Made by a program: the position numbers and the translations under genes. DNA of 54,820 bases from an uncultured Actinomycetes bacterium (lineage in GTDB: Bacteria > Actinomycetota > Acidimicrobiia > IMCC26256 > PALSA-555), in contig CAIUKV010000147.1 of NCBI GenBank assembly GCA_903899845.1, positions 1 to 54,820 on the forward strand, given 5' to 3'. Within the stretch, counting starts at the first letter, position 1, and each line of letters starts with the position of its first letter. Below the pieces are notes generated by a model. That model was not told the origin of the DNA. It worked only from the letters and a program-made list of their open reading frames with translations, and ran no database searches. Of this stretch, positions 49,569-54,820 are shown in pieces.

Positions 49569-50141
49569 TCAGGCCGCGCGGGCGGCGTGGAGGAACTGCT
49601 CGTGGAGGCGCGGGTCGCCGGCGAGCTCGGGGTGGAAGGTCGCGCCGAAGCGGACGCCGTCACGCACGAGGACCGGGGTGCCCCCGTGCTCGGCCAGCAC
49701 CGCGACCCCGGGACCGACCGCCTCGACGACCGGGGCCCGGATGAACACGCCGGGGAACCCCGGTGCACCCTCGAGATCGAGGACGCACTCGAACGACTCC
49801 TGCTGACGCCCGTACCCGTTGCGGCGCACGGTGACGTCGAGCACCCCGAAGGACTCCTGCCCGGGCAGGCCGTCGAGGATCGTCGTCGCGCACAGGATGA
49901 GGCCGGCGCAGGTCCCGAGCACGGGCAGGCCGTCGTGCAGGCGGGCCACCAGGGGATCGTGGAGGCCGGAGGTCCGCAGGAGCCGGGCCATGGTCGTCGA
50001 CTCACCGCCCGGGATGATCAGCGCCTCGCAGGCGTCGAGGTGCTCGGGGACGCGCACCTCCGTGACGGTCGCGCCGAGGGCCTCGCAGACCTCACGCTGC
50101 TCGCGGAACGCCCCCTGCAGGGCCAGCACGCCGACCCTCAC
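49569..50141 (-). CDS. pdxT: Pyridoxal 5'-phosphate synthase glutaminase subunit
   Basis: 190 residues. Supplies ammonia to PdxS. GVLALQGAFREQ, IIPGGESTTM, catalytic Cys78 in GTCAGLIL and the His/Glu pair in FHPEL. GTG start at 50141, 24 bases after pdxS. Confidence 0.97.
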   Translation of the reverse strand: MRVGVLALQGAFREQREVCEALGATVTEVRVPEHLDACEALIIPGGESTTMARLLRTSGLHDPLVARLHDGLPVLGTCAGLILCATTILDGLPGQESFGVLDVTVRRNGYGRQQESFECVLDLEGAPGFPGVFIRAPVVEAVGPGVAVLAEHGGTPVLVRDGVRFGATFHPELAGDPRLHEQFLHAARAA

Positions 50142-50165
50142 GGCCTGGGGGCCTCTCGGCGGTGA

Positions 50166-51056
50166 TCACCAGCCGCGCTCGGCGAGCTTGACCTCGAGGG
50201 TCTTGATCTCGTCGCCGCGCATGGCGGCGGGCAGACCGGTCGAGACCTTGGCCACGATCGACGGGTCCTGGTAGTGGGTCGTGGCCTCCACGATGGCCTT
50301 GGCCATCACCTCGGGCGCCTCGCTCTTGAAGATGCCGCTCCCCACGAAGACCGCCTGGGCGCCGAGCTGCATGGCGAGGGACGCGTCGGCCGGGGTGGCG
50401 ATCCCCCCGGCGCAGAACAGGGGCACAGGCAGCTCGCCGCGCTCGGCGACCTCCCGCACGAGCGCCTTGGGCACCCGCATCTCACGGGCCGCCGCCTTCA
50501 GATCCTTCGGCGTGGCCGAGGCGAGCCCCTCGATCGCACCGAAGATCGAGCGGAGGTGGCGGACCGCCTCGACGATGTTGCCGGTGCCGGCCTCACCCTT
50601 GGACCGGATCATGCAGGCACCCTCGGCGATGCGGCGCAGGGCCTCGCCGAGGTTGGTGGCGCCGCAGACGAACGGCGTGGTGAAGGCCCACTTGTCGACG
50701 TGGTACGCCTCGTCGGCCGGGGTGAGCACCTCGGACTCGTCGATGTAGTCGACGCCGAGGGCCTCGAGCACCTGGGCCTCGGCGAAGTGGCCGATCCGGC
50801 ACTTCGCCATGACCGGGATCGTGGCGACCGCCTTGATGCCCTCGATCATGGCCGGGTCGCTCATCCGGGCGACACCGCCGTCGCGGCGGATGTCGGACGG
50901 CACCCGCTCGAGCGCCATGACCGCCACGGCCCCGGCGTCCTGGGCGATCCTCGCCTCGTCCGGGGTGACGACGTCCATGATCACCCCGCCGCGGAGCATC
51001 TCGGCGAGGCCCCGCTTGACCCGGGCGGTCCCGGTGGTGCGTGCGTCGGAAGCCAT
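50166..51056 (-). CDS. pdxS: Pyridoxal 5'-phosphate synthase lyase subunit
   Basis: 296 residues, (beta/alpha)8 barrel. [31 protein letters not shown], catalytic Lys in VMAKCRIGH (Lys85) and phosphate-binding SKGEAGTGN. The ATG at 51056 lies six bases behind a TACACT -10, so an in-frame upstream extension of 25 codons is rejected. Confidence 0.98.
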   Translation of the reverse strand: MASDARTTGTARVKRGLAEMLRGGVIMDVVTPDEARIAQDAGAVAVMALERVPSDIRRDGGVARMSDPAMIEGIKAVATIPVMAKCRIGHFAEAQVLEALGVDYIDESEVLTPADEAYHVDKWAFTTPFVCGATNLGEALRRIAEGACMIRSKGEAGTGNIVEAVRHLRSIFGAIEGLASATPKDLKAAAREMRVPKALVREVAERGELPVPLFCAGGIATPADASLAMQLGAQAVFVGSGIFKSEAPEVMAKAIVEATTHYQDPSIVAKVSTGLPAAMRGDEIKTLEVKLAERGW

Positions 51057-51062
51057 GCCCCG

Positions 51063-51068
51063 AGTGTA
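51063..51068 (-). promoter_or_regulatory. -10 box of pdxS-pdxT-yebC
   Basis: Minus-strand TACACT, six bases before the pdxS ATG, no Shine-Dalgarno between. Strongly suggests a leaderless transcript. Confidence 0.6.
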
Positions 51069-51179
51069 CCGACGCCGCCCGCGGACCCGGTCGCCCGTGC
51101 CCGTCGCCCCGGGCCTCCGGTCGGAGGCCACGGCCGGGAATACGCGCGGCGCTCGCGAGCAGGCGGATCGGCGAGCGGC

Positions 51180-52313
51180 TCAGCGCGTGGTGCGCTTCTT
51201 CGCCGTGGTCGTGGTCGGGGGCGGGACCGTCGTGGGGGGTGGCGGCGGCGCGGCCACCAGGTCCACCGCCGTGCCGATCGGGACCAGCTCCACCCAGGTG
51301 GTGCCGGGGGTCAGGGCCACCGGCGTCCCCAGGGCATCGGTGTAGCGGGTGGGGGTGGCGTCGTCGGGCTTCGTCCAGGTCGTGCGCAGGAGCCGGCCGT
51401 CGGAGAAGACCCACGCCTCGCCGCTCCCCACGACGACGCCCTCGGAGCCGCGCGGGTAGTCGATGAACTGGACGACGACGTTGGTCGGGGCCACCTGGGC
51501 GCCGTTGGCGTCCATGAACGGGATGGCGCCGTAGGCCCGTCGCCAGGCCCGCGCGGTGGCGTCCCAGGTGTAGGTGGGGTCGTAGCCGGGCTGGAGGCCG
51601 ACCCGGAACTGGTCGATGGCCTCGGTGCCGGCGAAGGCCTGGCCCCGGGCGACGTACCCGAAGATCGCCGGTGGCGGCACCGGGGTCCCCCCGCGCTCCC
51701 AGAGCGCGCCGGAGCGTCCGTAGAGGTTGTGCGGCGCGGAGCGGGTCGACTCGCGGAAGAAGGCCGGGCCGGCGTTGTTCTCGTCGACGGTCACGGTCGG
51801 GGTGGCCCGGATCAACGCGACGTTCTCGGGGGTCCCGCCGGAGAACGCCACGATCCCGCCCAACGGCGACACGATGCCCGGGTCCATCAGGCGCACCGAC
51901 CGGATCGGGCCGACGGCCTCGGGGGCCTTGGTGTTGAACACGGCCCAGAAGCGCGTGATGCCGCCCTCCACCACCTCCTCGTAGACCACGTCGGCGTCGG
52001 CCAGGCCCGACTGGGGGCGCGCCTCGGGGGTGTTCTCGATCTTCACCGCCAACGACGACCGGGTCTGGCTCAGGCCGCTCGGGTCGGGACGGCCGGTGAG
52101 GGGGGCGATGGGCACGAACACCGTCGTGGTCGTGGTCGGCGCCGTGGGCGCCGGACGCCGGCTCGCGCTCGGCGCACCGTCGCCACCGCCCCGGACGACG
52201 ACCCCGAGCACGACCGCCGCGAGCACGACCAGGGCGATCCCGCCCCCGACGAGCGCGCGCCGTGAGACCCGCCGCCGGGCGGCCCCCCGGCGGCGGTCGC
52301 GGCGGGTGCTCAC
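51180..52313 (-). CDS. DUF3048 (YerB-like) membrane-anchored extracellular protein
   Basis: 377 residues. Arg-rich start, one transmembrane helix (about 20-41), a Pro/Thr linker, then the DUF3048 domain: LTGRPDPSGL, LAVKIENTPEARPQSGLADADVVYEEVVEGGITRFWAVFNT, AVGPIRSVR, and C-terminal region FIDYPRGSEGVVVGSGEAWVFSDG. Ends in a Pro/Thr/Lys-rich tail. Function of the family is unsettled. GTG overlaps the htpX stop as GTGA. Confidence 0.9.
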   Translation of the reverse strand: MSTRRDRRRGAARRRVSRRALVGGGIALVVLAAVVLGVVVRGGGDGAPSASRRPAPTAPTTTTTVFVPIAPLTGRPDPSGLSQTRSSLAVKIENTPEARPQSGLADADVVYEEVVEGGITRFWAVFNTKAPEAVGPIRSVRLMDPGIVSPLGGIVAFSGGTPENVALIRATPTVTVDENNAGPAFFRESTRSAPHNLYGRSGALWERGGTPVPPPAIFGYVARGQAFAGTEAIDQFRVGLQPGYDPTYTWDATARAWRRAYGAIPFMDANGAQVAPTNVVVQFIDYPRGSEGVVVGSGEAWVFSDGRLLRTTWTKPDDATPTRYTDALGTPVALTPGTTWVELVPIGTAVDLVAAPPPPPTTVPPPTTTTAKKRTTR

Positions 52314-53260
52314 ATGGACTCCAGGATCGCGATGCGCTGGTCGAGGGGCGGGTGGGTGTCGAACCAGGAGTTGAGCTTTGCGCCCTGGTGGCCCGGCTCA
52401 CGGTCGAGCGGCGACTCGATCCACAGCTGGGCCGTGGCCCGGGTGGCCTCGTCCACGACCGCGGTGTCGGCCTGGAGCTTGCGCAGCGCCGAGGCCAGGC
52501 CGGGTGGGTACCGGGTGAGCGAGACGCCGCGGGCGTCGGCGAGCAGCTCGCGCTTGCGGCTCAGCGAGAACTGCATGAGCACCGCGGCGATGGGGGCCAC
52601 GATGAGCAACGCCAGCGCGGCGAGGGCGATCACGATGCCGACGGGACCGGCGTCGACGTTGTCGCGCCGCCCCCGACGCATCCCGCCCCAAAACATGAAG
52701 CGCAGCCCGAGGTCGGAGAGCAGGGCCACCGCCCCGACCGCCACGACCGCGACCGTCGACACGAGGATGTCGTAGTTCTTGACGTGCGACAGCTCGTGGG
52801 CGAGCACGCCCTCGAGCTCGACCCGGTTCATCGTCGCGAGGAGACCGCTCGTGACCGCGATCGCCGCGTGCTCGGGGTTGCGGCCCGTGGCGAAGGCGTT
52901 GGGGGCGGGGTCGTCCACGACGTAGAGCCGGGGCTTGGGCAGGCCCGCCGCGATGCACAGGCCCTCGACCAGGTTGTGGTACCGGCGGTACTCGACCGGG
53001 TCGGCCGGACGGGCCCGGGTCGCGGCGAGGGCGATCGCGTCCGACTTGTAGTAGGCGACGAAGGCCATCACGACCGCGATCGCGAACGCGATCACCGCGA
53101 TCACGAGCCCGCCACCGACGAGCACGTCGATCGCGAGGCCCACCAACACGATGAGGAGCACGAAGAAGGTGATCAGGCCGAACGACTTGCGCCGGTTGCG
53201 CCCGATCTCCCGGGCGAAGGTGGTGCGGTCGAGGGCCGCGCTGAGATCGGGCTCGGTCAT
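52310..53260 (-). CDS. htpX: HtpX-like membrane metalloprotease
   Basis: 316 residues, M48 family. Two N-terminal helices (about 28-70), zinc-binding HELSH (155-159), two further helices, and the third ligand in KRELLADARG. Ends with WFDTHPPLDQRIAILESM, the usual family C-terminus. It degrades misfolded membrane proteins in other bacteria. ATG at 53260, 20 bases after lemA. Confidence 0.95.
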   Translation of the reverse strand: MTEPDLSAALDRTTFAREIGRNRRKSFGLITFFVLLIVLVGLAIDVLVGGGLVIAVIAFAIAVVMAFVAYYKSDAIALAATRARPADPVEYRRYHNLVEGLCIAAGLPKPRLYVVDDPAPNAFATGRNPEHAAIAVTSGLLATMNRVELEGVLAHELSHVKNYDILVSTVAVVAVGAVALLSDLGLRFMFWGGMRRGRRDNVDAGPVGIVIALAALALLIVAPIAAVLMQFSLSRKRELLADARGVSLTRYPPGLASALRKLQADTAVVDEATRATAQLWIESPLDREPGHQGAKLNSWFDTHPPLDQRIAILESM

Positions 53261-53280
53261 GGGGTCGGGGCGGTTCCGGC

Positions 53281-53838
53281 TCAGAAGGCGACGCGGGGAG
53301 CCTGCCCCGCCTCGGGCTCGGCGTCGAAGAACTCACGCGGCCCGAAGCGGAACACCCCGGCCAGCAGGTTGCGGGGGAAGGTCTGGATGGCGTTGTTGTA
53401 CGACAGCACGCTGTCGTTGAAGAACTGCCGGGCGTAGGCGATGCGGTCCTCGGTGGCGGTGAGCTCCTCCTGGAGGTTGAGGAAGTTCTGGTTCGCCTTG
53501 AGGTCGGGGTAGGCCTCGGCGACGGCGAAGAGGCTCTTCAGCGCGCCGGTCAGCACGTTCTCGGCCCGGGCCTGGTCGGCCACGCTGCCCTGGGACTGGG
53601 CGTCGATCGCGCCGGCGCGCGCCGCGGTGACCGCCTCGAGCGTCTGGCGCTCGTGGGCCGCGTAGCCCTTGACCGTCTCGACCAGGTTGGGCACGAGGTC
53701 GTAGCGCCGCTTCTGCTGGACCTCGACCTGGGAGAAGGCGTTGTCGACCCGGTTGCGGGCCCGCACGAGCCCGTTGTAGGTGAGCACGAGCAGGAGCCCG
53801 AGCACCACGACCACTCCGACGACGATCCACACGGCCAC
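53281..53838 (-). CDS. lemA: LemA family protein
   Basis: 185 residues. One N-terminal transmembrane helix, then YNGLVRARNRVDNAFSQVEVQQKRRYDLVPNLVETVKGYAAHE and YPDLKANQNFLNLQEELTATEDRIAYARQFFNDSV, the alpha-helical LemA core. Often next to HtpX, as here. GTG at 53838, seven bases behind a TACCAT -10. Confidence 0.95.
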   Translation of the reverse strand: MAVWIVVGVVVVLGLLLVLTYNGLVRARNRVDNAFSQVEVQQKRRYDLVPNLVETVKGYAAHERQTLEAVTAARAGAIDAQSQGSVADQARAENVLTGALKSLFAVAEAYPDLKANQNFLNLQEELTATEDRIAYARQFFNDSVLSYNNAIQTFPRNLLAGVFRFGPREFFDAEPEAGQAPRVAF

Positions 53839-53845
53839 GACGGCG

Positions 53846-53851
53846 ATGGTA
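53846..53851 (-). promoter_or_regulatory. -10 box of lemA-htpX-DUF3048
   Basis: Minus-strand TACCAT, seven bases before the lemA GTG, in the 60-base gap after the phosphatase gene. Leaderless arrangement. Confidence 0.5.
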
Positions 53852-53898
53852 CCGGGACCCCCGACGACGACCGCAGCACCGGGCCGGACCGGGTGCCG

Positions 53899-54820
53899 TC
53901 AGCCTCCCGGGCGGGCCAGCCAGGCCCCCAGGGCGTCGAGCCCCCGGTCCAGCACGGTCCGCACGGCGGCGTGGAGCGCGGCGGAGCCGGTGGCGAGCAC
54001 GTCGAGGCCGTGGGCCCGGCCCGAGCCGATCGCGGGCACGGGGGCCAGCGAGGAGCCGTCGGCCCGGGTCACGACGCCACCGGCCTCGGCCAGGACGAGC
54101 GCGCCGGCGGCCACGTCGTACGGGAAGTTCGTGCAGACCGCGCCCTCCCCCACCCGCAGGAAGGCGGGCTCGAGCGCCGGGTAGGCGTCGAGCGCGCGGC
54201 GGCCGACGTCGACGTAGGCGTCGAGCTGACCGTTGGCCACGCGGGTCAGCGCGAAAGCGGCCGAGCCCAGCTCGAAGGTGCCGCCGCCCATGCTCGCGCC
54301 GTCGGTGAGCTCCTCCAGGACGACGGCCATCGGCAGGCTCGGACGCCCGCGCAGGCCTGCGGTCCAGAACAGCGCGGACAGGTCGGTGGCCGCCGACGGC
54401 ACGAGCGGGATCGGCGTCCCGTCGGCCCGGGCCGCAGCGGCGCCTCCACCCCGCGTCGCCCAGTACCGGTCGCCGGTCTTGAGCTCGTGGACCACCCCGT
54501 CGGTGACGTCGCCGAGCGTGGCGTCCTCGCGGGGCGGCGTCACCCCGATCGACACCGCGCACGACTCGAGCCCCGCCGCTGCCGGCCGCGTGCCGTCGAC
54601 GGGATCGACCACGAGGAACCACCGCGGTCGGCCGAACACGACGAGCCCCCGGTCCTCGGAGTAGAAGCCCACGTCGCCCTCGGCCCGCAGCAGCCGCTCC
54701 ACCACCGCCTCGGCCACCTCGTCGATCGCGAGCGTGGCGTCGCCGCCGGGCGCGACCCCGACCCGGGCCCGCGCCTCGGGCCGGCCGAGCAGCGGCTGCA
54801 CCGCGGCGGCCACCGCCGCC
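53899..54820 (-). CDS. Inositol monophosphatase-like phosphatase (5' end outside window)
   Basis: About 306 residues visible; the frame is still open at the window edge. Metal-site motifs: GGDATLAIDEVAEAVVERLL, GFYSEDRG (SED instead of SEE), VVDPVDGTR, and the late PYDVAAGALVLAEAGGVV in place of WDxAAG. After DPVDGT the usual x-N-F is R-P-A, so the substrate may differ from inositol phosphate. A GTG at 54813 could be the start, but homologues have extra N-terminal residues, so it is treated as partial. Sugar phosphatase or CysQ-like activity are alternatives. Confidence 0.8.
   Translation of the reverse strand, partial: AAVAAAVQPLLGRPEARARVGVAPGGDATLAIDEVAEAVVERLLRAEGDVGFYSEDRGLVVFGRPRWFLVVDPVDGTRPAAAGLESCAVSIGVTPPREDATLGDVTDGVVHELKTGDRYWATRGGGAAAARADGTPIPLVPSAATDLSALFWTAGLRGRPSLPMAVVLEELTDGASMGGGTFELGSAAFALTRVANGQLDAYVDVGRRALDAYPALEPAFLRVGEGAVCTNFPYDVAAGALVLAEAGGVVTRADGSSLAPVPAIGSGRAHGLDVLATGSAALHAAVRTVLDRGLDALGAWLARPGG

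Overview
The window is a very G+C-rich bacterial chromosome segment packed with housekeeping genes. Nearly every convincing gene lies on the minus strand, so operons read right to left. The gene order is the conserved actinobacterial core: pdxS-pdxT-yebC, ruvC-ruvA-ruvB-yajC-secD-secF-relA, hisS-aspS-rarA, alaS-ruvX-mltG-aroE-(prepilin peptidase)-aroCKBQ-pepQ-efp-nusB, and pyrR-pyrB-pyrC-carA-carB-pyrD-pyrF-mihF-gmk-rpoZ-coaBC-metK-priA-def-fmt. mIHF, a DUF2017 gene beside clpS, a PriA without a Walker motif, many GTG starts and probable leaderless promoters all point to Actinomycetota. The FAD/2Fe-2S cox-type genes and the secreted 'TPxRxLDTR' repeat protein would fit Acidimicrobiia, but that placement is only an inference.

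Layout in transcription order, right to left. (1) 53899-54820: inositol-monophosphatase-like enzyme, cut by the window edge. (2) 51180-53838: lemA-htpX-DUF3048, envelope quality control. (3) 48799-51056: pdxS-pdxT-yebC, vitamin B6 synthesis plus a regulator. (4) 46068-48703: coxS-coxM-mobA-like-coxG, a molybdenum-hydroxylase accessory cluster with no catalytic coxL. (5) 42911-45983: a secreted triple-repeat protein translationally coupled to a DrrAB-like ABC exporter. Regions 4 and 5 interrupt the usual yebC-ruvC neighbourhood and are the accessory part of the window. (6) 37537-42864: Holliday-junction processing (ruvCAB) followed by the Sec auxiliary complex (yajC-secDF). (7) 34406-37452: relA coupled to an orphan solute-binding protein. 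(8) 31292-34374: hisS-aspS. (9) 31175-31279: a possible 34-residue membrane miniprotein, the only plus-strand candidate. (10) 16887-31117: a long run from rarA through alaS, cell-wall lytic transglycosylase and the shikimate pathway to efp, nusB, clpS and DUF2017. (11) 15882-16778: a single SDR gene bounded by hairpins on both sides. (12) 6735-15763: the whole de novo pyrimidine pathway to UMP behind a structured leader. (13) 1-6679: mihF-gmk-rpoZ-coaBC-metK-priA-def-fmt.

Within runs, neighbouring genes commonly share GTGA, ATGA or TGATG junctions, so translational coupling is the rule. Where a new unit begins, a TANNNT -10 hexamer often sits only 6-8 bases before the start codon (hisS, ruvC, the secreted repeat protein, pdxS, lemA, rarA, the miniprotein), which implies leaderless transcripts. 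No tRNA, rRNA, CRISPR array, insertion sequence or prophage is seen, and no gene-free stretch exceeds about 150 bases.
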